Shown: piece after piece, positions 16,908-24,826 of the stretch
How the letters are laid out: each line of letters starts with the position of its first letter
Position numbering within the stretch: position 1 is the first letter of the stretch
DNA from: VRUE01 sp963844395
GTDB lineage: Bacteria; Actinomycetota; Thermoleophilia; Solirubrobacterales; 70-9
Length of the DNA stretch: 64,000 nt
Assembly (NCBI GenBank): GCA_963844395.1
Contig: CAWJNX010000002.1
Span: 806,001-870,000, forward strand
Direction of reading: 5' to 3'
Translations under genes and position numbers: made by a program
Notes under the pieces: model-generated
What the model was told of the DNA's origin: nothing
The model's input: the letters and a program-made list of their open reading frames with translations, nothing else
Databases searched by the model: none

Positions 16908-17966
16908 TTAGAACGCGGTGCTCAGCCTGCGCCACTCTCTACGACCTCGACCTGGCGACTCGACTACCCCTGCGTCACGGAGCTTTCGCAGCTCGGAACG
17001 AATGTGATCTGCGCTGATGTCGGGGAGCGCTTGCTGGACCTCGTCGAAAGTGAAGACGTCAGAGGCGCTCGAGCGCACGTAGAGCTTAATTCGCATGGCC
17101 TTCGATCCACGACCGCTCATCAGGTTCCCGGCCCTTGCCTCGAATTCGGTGTAGGCAGCGTTGACGATGCCGAGGAAATAGTTGAGCCAGGGCCAGATGT
17201 CATGCTCGCCGCGGTCCCAACCTGCGGTCGACTTCTCCAAGCTTTCGTAGTAGGTCTCCTTGCTTTCCTCCACCAGCTTCTCGAGGCTGATGAAGCGGCC
17301 CACCTCATGGCCGCAGTGGTAGAGGATGAGCAGCGTGAGCAACCTCGACATCCGCCCATTGCCGTCGTTAAACGGATGGATCATCAGGAAGTCGAAGACG
17401 TAGGCCCCCGCCAAGAGCAGGGGAGCGTGGGAACCGCTTTTGATCGCATCGGCAAAGCGTTCATGGAGTTCGTCCATGGCCGCGGGCGTTTCGAAGGGGC
17501 TGACACCCTCGAAGATCACCACCAGCTTTCTGCCCTGCTGGTCGAATCGGGCGACCTCATTCTGGGTGTTCTTGAAGCGACCTCCTGGAGTCGGACTAAA
17601 GGCGTAGATGTCTCGATGGAACTGAAGGACGACCGACGTTTTGAGGGGAATGTGCTCCGCGCTCGAATGAATCGTGTCCAGGACTTTCCGGTAGCCAGAG
17701 ATCTCCTCCTCCGATCGGTTTTCCGGAGTCGCCTTGTCCTGCACCAGTTCGGTGACTCTGCCGGGGGCCGCAGTGATTTGCTCGATCGCGTTCGATGAAG
17801 CGCTGCTCTGAATCAGAGCTACCTCCATCAGGCCCGCGAGTACCTGCGGATTCTGTCTGCGGAACGCCTCCTCGCGGCCACGCCCAGCACTTGCCTCAGC
17901 CAGTGCTGCGGCGGATCGAGCCGGGACCATGCCCAGGTGTTTGTCCAAGTCGCGGAAGGTACGCAC
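16908..17966 (-). CDS. Fic-domain AMP-transferase
   Basis: 352 residues. The Fic catalytic motif is intact: HPFNDGNGRMSR with His197 and Arg208. An N-terminal segment SSNAIEQI (57-64) resembles the inhibitory (S/T)xxxE motif of class II Fic proteins, so activity is probably self-restrained. The C-terminal 80 residues form a winged-helix-like domain (FDEVQQALPDISADHIRSEL). The family moves AMP from ATP to a target protein hydroxyl. The gene stands alone with an AT-rich palindromic promoter region; its target is unknown. Confidence 0.93.
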   Translation of the reverse strand: MRTFRDLDKHLGMVPARSAAALAEASAGRGREEAFRRQNPQVLAGLMEVALIQSSASSNAIEQITAAPGRVTELVQDKATPENRSEEEISGYRKVLDTIHSSAEHIPLKTSVVLQFHRDIYAFSPTPGGRFKNTQNEVARFDQQGRKLVVIFEGVSPFETPAAMDELHERFADAIKSGSHAPLLLAGAYVFDFLMIHPFNDGNGRMSRLLTLLILYHCGHEVGRFISLEKLVEESKETYYESLEKSTAGWDRGEHDIWPWLNYFLGIVNAAYTEFEARAGNLMSGRGSKAMRIKLYVRSSASDVFTFDEVQQALPDISADHIRSELRKLRDAGVVESPGRGRREWRRLSTAF

Positions 17967-17968
17967 TC

Positions 17969-18000
17969 TAAATAGGTATTTAGTATCCCATAATACCCAT
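17969..18000 (-). promoter_or_regulatory. AT-rich palindromic operator upstream of fic
   Basis: TAAATA-GG-TATTTA (17969-17982) has perfect 6-bp arms and ends 2 bp before the fic ATG (17966). The adjacent GGGTATTATGGGATAC carries two similar half-sites. Such low GC is unusual here. The fic C-terminal winged helix could bind it (inference). Confidence 0.55.
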
Positions 18001-18030
18001 TTATGCGGGAGTTGCCCCCCACCACGACGA

Positions 18031-18103
18031 AGCCGACGCCCGGACTTGAACCGGGGACCCCTTCATTACGAATGAAGTGCTCTACCAACTGAGCTACGCC
18101 GGC
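18031..18103 (-). tRNA. tRNA-Thr (CGT)
   Basis: Acceptor GCCGGCG/CGTCGGC, D arm GCTCAGTTGGTAGAGC, anticodon stem CTTCA/TGAAG around loop TTCGTAA (CGT), T arm CCCCGGTTCAAGTCCGGG. Complete cloverleaf, no encoded CCA. Confidence 0.97.
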
Positions 18104-18177
18104 GGACTCGCGTTCATTCTAGGAGGCGTCGTCCCCGTCCGTAGGGTGCTGGCCGAGGCGGTGTAGAGCGCCTGCTG

Positions 18178-19287
18178 TTAGCGGCGCGCCTTCTCCTCTG
18201 GGGCGCGCGTCCGCTCGCGGGGCGGCAGGTGGCCGCAGACCGGGCAGTCCGGCTCCGGGACGACCGGCTCTCGTTCGACTTTCATCGTGCGCAGGTCGTA
18301 GATGTGGCCCTCTCCCTGGGTCGAGGGTTCGGCGAGGCCGGTCAGGAGGTGCATGAGGTCGAGGCCGACCTGGCCGCCGATCAGTCCGCAGGCCGGTCCC
18401 AGCGTGGCGGCTGGAGATGGTTTGGCGCGGCGCTGCTCGATCGCCACGTCGAACAGCGGATAGACGCGCCGGTAGGCCGCGACTTGACAGGCAAAGCAGC
18501 CGGTCACCCCCGGAACGTAGAGCGGCCCGACCCTGGCAATCGGCGGGAAGTGGCTCATCGTGATGTACGGAATCGCCGCCGCGAAGCAGGCCGAGTTGAC
18601 CCACTGCTCGATCTCGTGGGCCGGCCAGTCGGCGGCATCGATGACGACGTCGTAGCCATCGATCGCCGCCGCGATCGCGTCCTGACCCTCCAACCGCTCG
18701 GCGATCGTCTCGATTCGCATCGCCGAGTTGAAGGCGTTCAGGCGCTCCCCCGCCGCCTCGGCCTTGGACCGGCCGATGTCTGCCTCCGTGTAGAGGATCT
18801 GGCGGTTGAGATTGCTCTCCTCGACCTCGTCGCCGTCGATCAGCAGCATCTCGCCGATCCCGCAACAGGCCAGCGACCACGCGGACCAGCCGCCGAGCCC
18901 GCCGACCCCGAGGACGACGACGCGCGAGCTTTCCAGTCGCGCTTGGCACTCCGATGGCGTCGGACCCGTCGTGATGTCGCTGAAGTAGCGAAGCTGGCGG
19001 TCGAAGCGGTTCGTCACCCGCTCGGCGATCAGGTCGTCGTCGGCCGCATCCTCGACCAGGCCCAGCTCCTCCAACTGGGCGAGCAGGTCGCGAACTGGAT
19101 CCTCGCCAAAGCGGGCCTCCAGCTCGGCTTGATCGAGCGTCCCGTCCAAGGCGTCGAGCAGCTCCCGCCCCTCCTCATCCGGCTTCTCGATCTGGACGTC
19201 AGTGCCGGCGCTGGGCCGGAGCAGGTAGAGGTCGCCGTCGGGCGATTCCATCCGCTCGGTCGTTCGCTTGATCCTCGGTCTCATCAT
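18178..19287 (-). CDS. ThiF/E1-like adenylyltransferase with N-terminal RRE-like domain (MccB-like)
   Basis: About 370 residues, the size of MccB and larger than plain MoeB/ThiF (about 250). Residues 15-82 (LYLLRPSAGTDVQIEK..., RELLDALDGT, LLAQLEELGLVED) resemble the PqqD/RRE peptide-binding winged helix. The adenylation domain has GVGGLGG (127-133), ESNLNRQILY with Arg162, IGRSKAE, and a zinc site CFAC (264-267)/CPVC (348-351). This is the layout of RiPP enzymes that adenylate a peptide, such as microcin C7 MccB. A small peptide gene ending in Asn lies 1.7 kb away at 20944-21009. A plain sulfur-carrier E1 role is the alternative. Confidence 0.7.
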   Translation of the reverse strand: MMRPRIKRTTERMESPDGDLYLLRPSAGTDVQIEKPDEEGRELLDALDGTLDQAELEARFGEDPVRDLLAQLEELGLVEDAADDDLIAERVTNRFDRQLRYFSDITTGPTPSECQARLESSRVVVLGVGGLGGWSAWSLACCGIGEMLLIDGDEVEESNLNRQILYTEADIGRSKAEAAGERLNAFNSAMRIETIAERLEGQDAIAAAIDGYDVVIDAADWPAHEIEQWVNSACFAAAIPYITMSHFPPIARVGPLYVPGVTGCFACQVAAYRRVYPLFDVAIEQRRAKPSPAATLGPACGLIGGQVGLDLMHLLTGLAEPSTQGEGHIYDLRTMKVEREPVVPEPDCPVCGHLPPRERTRAPEEKARR

Positions 19288-19484
19288 CGGCACAGCACCC
19301 CTTTTGGTATCGCTTCAGACCGACAGATCGCTCAAATCTGTTTCGCTAAACCTGCAAATGGAAAAAAGGATGCGTCGCCCTACTGCTAACTGCCGGTTAA
19401 GGATCGAAATTAGGTCCTCAACGAGTCTTATCCTGAAACTAGCCGGGTAGCACACTAATGACGGGGACGAGGAGGAGTGGATCG

Positions 19485-20135
19485 ATGGCCAAGAAGCGAA
19501 AGAAAAAAGAGCCGAAGGGGCTCGACGGAAAGCTCAAGCAGGTAATCGATCCAGCGATTGCGAAAGCGCTCTCCCATCCGCTTCGCGGCCATATCCTGGC
19601 GACTTTGGGCGACAGAATCGCCAGCCCTAATGAAATCGCCGGTGAGCTGGGTATCAACGCCCGTGACCTCGACTACCACATCAAGGTCCTGATCCGCGTC
19701 GGGATGATCAGGCTCGTTCGCACAGAGAAGCGACGTGGAGCGCGGGAGCATTTCTACGAGCTCAACCAGCCGGTGCTCTATTTCGACGATCTCGCATGGG
19801 AGCGGATGCCGCGGCAGATCCAGACCAGCATCAGCGCGAGCCTCCTTCAGATCGTGCTCGATGAGGCTGCGGAGGCGCTTCGGGCTGGCACCTTCAACGC
19901 CCGGGACAGTCATCAGAGCCGCACTTCGATGCTCCTAGATGAGCAGGCATACGGCAAGGTGACGAAACTGATGGATGAAACCCTCGAGAAGGTGCTCGAG
20001 ATTCAGCAGAAATGCGCCGAGGATCTCGAGAAGACCAGCAGAAAGGGCATTCCGACCGAGGTTTTCATGGTTGGCTTTGAAACGGCGGCAGGGGCAAGCC
20101 AGAAGTCAACCAGCATTACCACCGCAGACGCCTAG
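19485..20135 (+). CDS. ArsR-like winged-helix regulator, paralogue 1
   Basis: 216 residues from ATG 19485, which has AGGAGG at the right distance; the upstream ATG at 19458 lacks one. A Lys-rich N-terminus (MAKKRKKKEPKG) precedes a winged helix (about 22-90): ALSHPLRGHILATLGDRIAS and GINARDLDYHIKVLIRVGMI. A C-terminal helical domain follows. It is divergent from the ThiF-like gene and clearly paralogous to the regulator at 21207, sharing the motifs ALxHxLRxxIL, ASPNE and YHxKVL. Local control of the ThiF gene is plausible. Confidence 0.85.
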   Translation: MAKKRKKKEPKGLDGKLKQVIDPAIAKALSHPLRGHILATLGDRIASPNEIAGELGINARDLDYHIKVLIRVGMIRLVRTEKRRGAREHFYELNQPVLYFDDLAWERMPRQIQTSISASLLQIVLDEAAEALRAGTFNARDSHQSRTSMLLDEQAYGKVTKLMDETLEKVLEIQQKCAEDLEKTSRKGIPTEVFMVGFETAAGASQKSTSITTADA

Positions 20136-20138
20136 CCT

Positions 20139-20852
20139 TTATCCGGCCAGCTCGCGGGCGTGGGCGAAGATCCCGTCGAGCATCGGTTCGGTGAGGCGGC
20201 CGGTGAAGGTGTTCTGCTGGCTCGGGTGGTAGCAACCCAGCAGCGTCCAGCGCCCCAGATCGACCTCGGCGCCGTGGGAGAACCGCGGTCTCGGACGCGG
20301 AGGCTCGCAGCCCAGCTCGCGAAGAGCGCGCAGCGCACCGTCCCAGGCGAAGCCCCCCAGCGCAACGACCGTCCGGCAGCGTCCCAGCAGCTCTAGCTCT
20401 CGCACTAGGTAGGGAAGGCAGTTGTCGCGCTCGGCCGGAGTCGGTCGATTTACCGGCGGCGCGCAGCGAACGACGGCCGTGACATAGGCCCCGAGCAACT
20501 GCAGCCCGTCGTCGCGGCCGACGGAGTCCGGCTGATTCGCGTAGCCGGCCCGGTGAAGAGCGGCATAGAGCCAGTCGCCGGAGCGGTCGCCGGTGAACAT
20601 CCTTCCGGTCCGGTTGGCGCCATGCGCTGCCGGCGCGAGCCCGACGATCGCGAGCGTTGCGGCCGGATCGCCGAAGCCGGGAATCGGGCGTGCCCAGTAG
20701 TCCTGGCCTCGGTAGCGGCGGGGCGGGGCCTCGGCCTGGGCCTCGCGCCACTCGACGAGCCGCGGGCAGCGTCTGCAAGCGGTGACTTGGGCGGCAAGAT
20801 CGGTGAGTCCACCCGCTTGGGAGGGGGTTGGTGGTTGCGGCGGCGCGCCCAT
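20139..20852 (-). CDS. Type-5 uracil-DNA glycosylase (UdgB-like)
   Basis: 237 residues. ACRRCP near residue 30, with further cysteines at CAPP and CLPY, provides the 4Fe-4S ligands. Motif A is GLAPAAHGANRTGRMFTGD and the C-terminal motif is GCYHPSQQNTFTGR, both diagnostic of UDG family 5, which also removes hypoxanthine and other damaged bases. Its stop lies 3 bp from that of the convergent regulator gene. It is downstream of the peptide gene but separated from it by a strong hairpin. Confidence 0.88.
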   Translation of the reverse strand: MGAPPQPPTPSQAGGLTDLAAQVTACRRCPRLVEWREAQAEAPPRRYRGQDYWARPIPGFGDPAATLAIVGLAPAAHGANRTGRMFTGDRSGDWLYAALHRAGYANQPDSVGRDDGLQLLGAYVTAVVRCAPPVNRPTPAERDNCLPYLVRELELLGRCRTVVALGGFAWDGALRALRELGCEPPRPRPRFSHGAEVDLGRWTLLGCYHPSQQNTFTGRLTEPMLDGIFAHARELAG

Positions 20853-20891
20853 GGCTGGAGCGAATCATCCTGCAACCCGGAAGTCATTTCA

Positions 20892-20937
20892 GGGCCGCGG
20901 AGTCCCATTCGGTGAAGGGAAGGGGACTCCGCGGTCC
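20892..20937. terminator. Strong hairpin after the small peptide gene
   Basis: CCGCGGAGTCCC (20895-20906) pairs with GGGACTCCGCGG (20923-20934), extended by G-C and G-U pairs to about 15 bp, with a 16-nt loop. It starts 7 bp downstream of the stop of the 21-codon peptide gene. There is no U tail, so it may stabilise mRNA rather than terminate. Confidence 0.6.
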
Positions 20938-20943
20938 CGGGAC

Positions 20944-21009
20944 CTAATTGGTCTTGTAAATCGAGAGCAGCGGCACGACCGTCTCTGAAGTGCTGATCTT
21001 CATCTGCAT
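20944..21009 (-). CDS. Candidate 21-aa peptide ending in Asn (possible RiPP precursor)
   Basis: A 22-codon frame on the minus strand: MQM followed by KISTSETVVPLLSIYKTN, then TAG. A G-rich Shine-Dalgarno-like run lies 4 bp before the ATG; an operator-like palindrome sits about 70 bp upstream and a 15-bp hairpin just downstream, so it has all parts of a tiny transcription unit. The terminal Asn matches the substrate rule of MccB-type enzymes, and an RRE-bearing ThiF protein lies 1.7 kb away. The winged-helix gene at 21207 is divergent. It could instead be a signalling peptide or chance. Confidence 0.5.
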   Translation of the reverse strand: MQMKISTSETVVPLLSIYKTN

Positions 21010-21077
21010 TCACCCCCCCATTGGCTCCGTAATAAGACCTCCCTGCGTGCGTCTCGCGCACTGAAATGGAGACCTCC

Positions 21078-21105
21078 TGATTGGTGGAATAAGTTCCACT
21101 AATCA
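21078..21105. promoter_or_regulatory. Operator palindrome between peptide gene and regulator
   Basis: TGATTGGTGGAA (21078-21089) and TTCCACTAATCA (21094-21105) are inverted copies matching at 11 of 12 positions around TAAG. An overlapping CCACT-AATC-AGTGG lies at 21096-21109. A TTGACA box follows at about 21125 toward the regulator. This fits a dimeric winged-helix protein controlling both divergent genes. Confidence 0.7.
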
Positions 21106-21206
21106 GTGGAGCAGAAGGGTTTTGTTGACATTCGGCTTGAAAAACGACCATTGAGGTCAATACGATGGAGTGGTTAAGTCACCGCACAACGATCGGAGGA
21201 GTCGCT

Positions 21207-21914
21207 TTGGCCGTAAAGGGCAAAACCAGCAAGGGCAGGTCGAAACGCAAAAGCAAGGCAAAACGAGCCAGAGGAGTCGATCAGCGACTCGTGAAAGCGC
21301 TGGCCCACGAACTTCGTGTCGAGATCCTCACGATCTTGAACGAACGGATGGCTAGCCCGAACGAACTCTCCAAAGAGCTCGATGAAGGCCTTAGCCAGGT
21401 CAGTTACCACGTCAAAGTCCTCAAGGACTACGAATGCATCGAGCTGATCAAGACGGAGCCACGGCGCGGTGCCGTCGAGCACTACTACCGGGCGACCTCC
21501 AGGCCGTTCGTGAGCGATCGAGACTGGCTCGTGCTCCCTGCGACGGTTCGAGCGGGGCTGAGTGCCGAGTTGCTGGAGCTGATCCAAGGCGATGCGATCA
21601 ACGCGCTTGTCGAGGGCACCTTCGAGGCCCGCGAGGACGTGCATCTGACGCGGACGCTGATGCTTCTCGACGAGCGCGGCTGGAGCGATCTGATGGATTC
21701 CCTGTCTAAAACGCTCGACCGGGCCTCGAAGATCCAAACCGAATCTGCCGCGCGCCTGCAGAAATCAGGTGAGGCGGGAATCAATACCTCGGTATCGATG
21801 TTGGGCTTCGAGCTGCCCGAAATGCCGAGTGAACGAGGCAAAGCCAAAGGCAAAGCCAAAGCCAAGACGAGGGGCAAAGCGAAAGGCAAAGCAAAAGCTA
21901 AAGCCAAGAAATAG
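21207..21914 (+). CDS. ArsR-like winged-helix regulator, paralogue 2, with Lys/Ala/Gly tail
   Basis: About 235 residues. TTG 21207 is chosen because GGAGGAG lies just upstream; ATG 21165 has none. The basic N-terminus (KGKTSKGRSKRKSKAKRARG) leads into a winged helix (ALAHELRVEILTILNERMAS, GLSQVSYHVKVLKDYECIEL) and a helical domain. The last 25 residues repeat GKAKGKAKAK, encoded by a near-repeat of GGCAAAGCC/GCGAAAGGC units. It is paralogous to the 19485 regulator and divergent from the peptide gene. Confidence 0.85.
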   Translation: MAVKGKTSKGRSKRKSKAKRARGVDQRLVKALAHELRVEILTILNERMASPNELSKELDEGLSQVSYHVKVLKDYECIELIKTEPRRGAVEHYYRATSRPFVSDRDWLVLPATVRAGLSAELLELIQGDAINALVEGTFEAREDVHLTRTLMLLDERGWSDLMDSLSKTLDRASKIQTESAARLQKSGEAGINTSVSMLGFELPEMPSERGKAKGKAKAKTRGKAKGKAKAKAKK

Positions 21915-21966
21915 CGCTTCGGGCGCGGCGCTTTCTGCCGTGCTCAGCCCATAGGCTTCCCGGCCG

Positions 21967-22617
21967 GTGGGTCAAGACCGATTCGTTGGTGGCTTCAGCA
22001 GACGGCGCGGCATCCGCCGCGCCGTCTCGCTGCTTCTGGCCCTTCTTGCCCTGGTGGCGCTCGGCTGCGGCAATAGTGGGCAGGGGGCGGAGACCGATCC
22101 CGAAAAGGGCTCCGACGCCGAGCTTCTCAATGCGGCCCTGGCCCAAGAGCTCACGGCGCTCAACGCCTATACCCGGGGCCTCCCGTTGCTGAAAGGGCCT
22201 ATCCGCGCCGTCGGGCGCCATTTCCGCGCCCACGAGCAGGAGTACGCCGACGCGATCACGAAGGCGATCCGCGGGCTGGGCGGCGAGGTGGAAGCAAAGG
22301 CGGCCGACCTCGACCTCTCCAAGGTCAAAACCGAGGCGGATTTCCTCGTCCTCGCCTATGAACTCGAGGGTGCGGCGCTGACCTCCTACCTGGACGTTGC
22401 GCCGCAGTTCTTCACCTCGGCGCCCCGCACGCTCGCCGCCTCGCTCGCGGCCGGGCACGCCCAGCACCTGGTCGTGCTGCGCCAGGGCCTCGGCGCCGAT
22501 CTGGCCGATGCGGTGCCCGAGGCGTTCGACTCCGGCGAAGAGCCACCGCCGACGAGCGCGGGCACAAAGGATGAAGGGACGTCGTCGGGCGCCCCGAAGC
22601 CCCCAGCTGGAAGATGA
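21967..22617 (+). CDS. Ferritin-like-domain lipoprotein
   Basis: 216 residues from GTG 21967. AVSLLLALLALVALGCGNSG gives a signal peptide with a lipobox-like ALGC. Residues 48-180 are helical with the four-helix ferritin-like pattern ELLNAALAQELTALNAYTRG, HFRAHEQEYADAI, LAYELEGAALTSYLD and LAAGHAQHLVVL, holding Glu/His pairs in each helix. The tail is Pro/Ser/Gly-rich. Metal binding at the cell surface is likely; the substrate is unknown. The MMPL gene begins 8 bp downstream. Confidence 0.75.
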   Translation: MGQDRFVGGFSRRRGIRRAVSLLLALLALVALGCGNSGQGAETDPEKGSDAELLNAALAQELTALNAYTRGLPLLKGPIRAVGRHFRAHEQEYADAITKAIRGLGGEVEAKAADLDLSKVKTEADFLVLAYELEGAALTSYLDVAPQFFTSAPRTLAASLAAGHAQHLVVLRQGLGADLADAVPEAFDSGEEPPPTSAGTKDEGTSSGAPKPPAGR

Positions 22618-22624
22618 TGCCGTC

Positions 22625-24820
22625 TTGACCGCCCCCCTCTACGCGATCGGGCGCTTCTGCTCGCGCCACCATTACGCCACGATCGCCACCTGGCTCGTGA
22701 TTGCCGTCGCGCTCGTCGTCGCCGGCCAGTCCCAGGAAAGCAAGACCAACGACAACCTCACGCTGCCGGGAACCGACTCGACCGCGGCCACCGAGCTGCT
22801 GGAAGACAACCTCCCCGCCCAGGCCTTCGGCAACAACCCGCTCGTGATCGAGTCGCGCGGCGCCAAGCTGACCACGCCCAAGTACAGCGAGGCGATCTCG
22901 AAGACGGCGAAGCGCCTGCAGGCGTTGCCCGGCGTTAACTCAGCGATCGATCCACTCAGCCGCGAAGGCGCCCCCTTTCTCAGCAAGAACCGCGAGATTG
23001 GCTACATCCCGGTCTACCTCGGGGTCGGCCCGGGCGAACTGGCCGAGGACGAAGCGCAGGCCGTCCTCGACGCCGCCGCCCCCGCCGAGGCCGCCGGGCT
23101 GGAGACGTCGGTGGGCGGCTACGTCGGTCAGCAGCTCTCCAAGCCATCGACCGAGATCAGCGAGGTAATCGGCCTCAGCGCCGCGGTGATCATCCTGCTC
23201 TTCGCCTTCGGCACGGTGACGGCGATGGCGCTGCCGATCGCCTCCGCCGTGATCGGGCTGGCCTGCGCCCTCTCAGTCATCCGCTTGCTCGAGGGCGTGG
23301 TGCAGGTACCGAGCGTCGCCACGACCCTGGCGACGATGATCGGGCTCGGGGTCGGGATCGACTACGCGCTCTTCATAGTCACCCGCCACAAACTGCAGCT
23401 GCGGGAAGGGATGGAGCTGCGCGAGTCGATCGCCCGCGCCACCGCGACCGCAGGAGGGGCCGTCGTCTTTGCCGGCTTCACCGTGGTCATCGCCCTCTGC
23501 TCGCTCGCCTTCGCCGGCATCCCGCTGGTCAGCACGCTGGGCTTTACCGCAGCCATCGCCGTGGTCGTCGCGGTCGCTGCCGCCGCCACGCTCCTACCGG
23601 CCCTGCTCGGAGCCCTGGGTCCGCGGATCAACTCGCTGCGCGTGCCCTGGGGCAAGACGGATCCCGACGACCGGAAGCCGCACGGCTGGACCCGCTGGGC
23701 ACGCGGCGTCGCCGATCGCCCCTGGCGCTCCACCGTTGCGGCTCTCGCCGTGCTGATCGTTCTCGCGATCCCGCTGCTCGACCTCGAGCTGGGTCAGAAC
23801 GACATCAGCGCCCTGCCCAAGGACACGACCTCACGGGAAGCCTACGAGGGCCTTGCCGAGGGCTTCGGGCCCGGCTTCTACGGACCGCTGCTGGTCGCCT
23901 CAACGTTCGACAGTGAGCAGGACGCGAAGGCAGCGCTGCCGCGGCTGCAGCGGGCGATCGGCGGAACCCCGGACGTCGCGGCTGTCTCCGAACCGAGCTT
24001 CGACAAGGGCGGAACGGTCGCCGTCTTCTCAGCGATCTCGAAGTCGGCGCCGTGGAAGGACGCCACGGTCGAACTGGTCGAACGGCTGCGCGAGACGACG
24101 ATCCCGAAGGCGACCGCGGGGAGCGGCGGGGCGGCCTACATCGGTGGCCAGACCGCCGGCTACATCGATCTGGCGGCCCAGATCTCCGACAAGCTGCCGC
24201 TGATGATCGCGATTGTCGTCGGGCTCAGCTTCTTCGTCCTGCTGCTCGCCTTCCGCTCGCTGCTGGTCCCCGTCAAGGCGGCGGCGATGAACCTGATCTC
24301 GGTCGCCGCCGCCTACGGTGTCGTTACGGCCGTCTTCCAGTGGGGCTGGGCCTCGTCGCTGATCGGGCTCGACCACTCGATCCCGATTGTCAGCTTCGTG
24401 CCGCTCTTGATGTTCGCGATCCTCTTCGGCCTCTCGATGGATTACGAGGTCTTCCTGCTGACCCAGATGCGCGAGCACTACAAGGCGCACGGCAAGCCCG
24501 ACCGGGCGGTGGTCGAAGGGCTTGCCAACACCGGGCGGGTGATCACCTCGGCGGCGGCGATCATGGTCTGCGTCTTCACGAGTTTCGTCCTCAACGGCAA
24601 TCCCGTCGTCAAGGAGTTCGGGGTGGGCCTGGCGATCGCGATCGCGATCGACTCGACCCTGGTCCGCTGCCTGCTGGTGCCGGCAGTGATGGTGCTGCTC
24701 GGGCGCTGGGCCTGGTGGCTCCCTCGCCCGCTGGACCGCCTGCTCCCGCACGTCAGCATCGAGGGCGAGGACTTCTTCGCCAAGCGAGACGCGGTGCCGG
24801 AGCCGGCAAGAGGAGACTGA
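22625..24820 (+). CDS. MMPL-family RND transporter
   Basis: 731 residues from TTG 22625, the only start codon near the lipoprotein stop in this frame. It has the symmetrical MMPL layout: TM1 (ATIATWLVIAVALVVAG), an external loop of about 150 residues, TM2-6, then a second copy. Proton-relay blocks are MIGLGVGIDYALFIVTRHK in the first half and LFGLSMDYEVFLLTQMRE in the second. Family members export lipids or other hydrophobic compounds using the proton gradient. pgsA follows 6 bp downstream. Confidence 0.92.
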   Translation: MTAPLYAIGRFCSRHHYATIATWLVIAVALVVAGQSQESKTNDNLTLPGTDSTAATELLEDNLPAQAFGNNPLVIESRGAKLTTPKYSEAISKTAKRLQALPGVNSAIDPLSREGAPFLSKNREIGYIPVYLGVGPGELAEDEAQAVLDAAAPAEAAGLETSVGGYVGQQLSKPSTEISEVIGLSAAVIILLFAFGTVTAMALPIASAVIGLACALSVIRLLEGVVQVPSVATTLATMIGLGVGIDYALFIVTRHKLQLREGMELRESIARATATAGGAVVFAGFTVVIALCSLAFAGIPLVSTLGFTAAIAVVVAVAAAATLLPALLGALGPRINSLRVPWGKTDPDDRKPHGWTRWARGVADRPWRSTVAALAVLIVLAIPLLDLELGQNDISALPKDTTSREAYEGLAEGFGPGFYGPLLVASTFDSEQDAKAALPRLQRAIGGTPDVAAVSEPSFDKGGTVAVFSAISKSAPWKDATVELVERLRETTIPKATAGSGGAAYIGGQTAGYIDLAAQISDKLPLMIAIVVGLSFFVLLLAFRSLLVPVKAAAMNLISVAAAYGVVTAVFQWGWASSLIGLDHSIPIVSFVPLLMFAILFGLSMDYEVFLLTQMREHYKAHGKPDRAVVEGLANTGRVITSAAAIMVCVFTSFVLNGNPVVKEFGVGLAIAIAIDSTLVRCLLVPAVMVLLGRWAWWLPRPLDRLLPHVSIEGEDFFAKRDAVPEPARGD

Positions 24821-24826
24821 GTCGGG

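Noticed and set aside
19300..19445. Minus-strand 47-codon frame from GTG between the ThiF gene and regulator 1, examined as a second precursor peptide
   Set aside because: No Shine-Dalgarno, no C-terminal Asn, basic and hydrophobic composition without pattern; probably chance.
19268..19450. Plus-strand 60-residue frame in the same gap
   Set aside because: Overlaps the ThiF start antisense and lacks codon bias or a ribosome site.
20450..21160. 236-residue open frame on the minus strand covering the peptide gene and part of udg
   Set aside because: It runs antisense-free but in a different frame through the well-supported udg gene and two palindromes; its sequence has no domain and looks like high-GC read-through.
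21967..24820. Fusion of the ferritin-like lipoprotein with the MMPL transporter
   Set aside because: The long upstream frame of MMPL is out of phase with the lipoprotein; separate start (TTG 22625) and stop (22617) show two genes.
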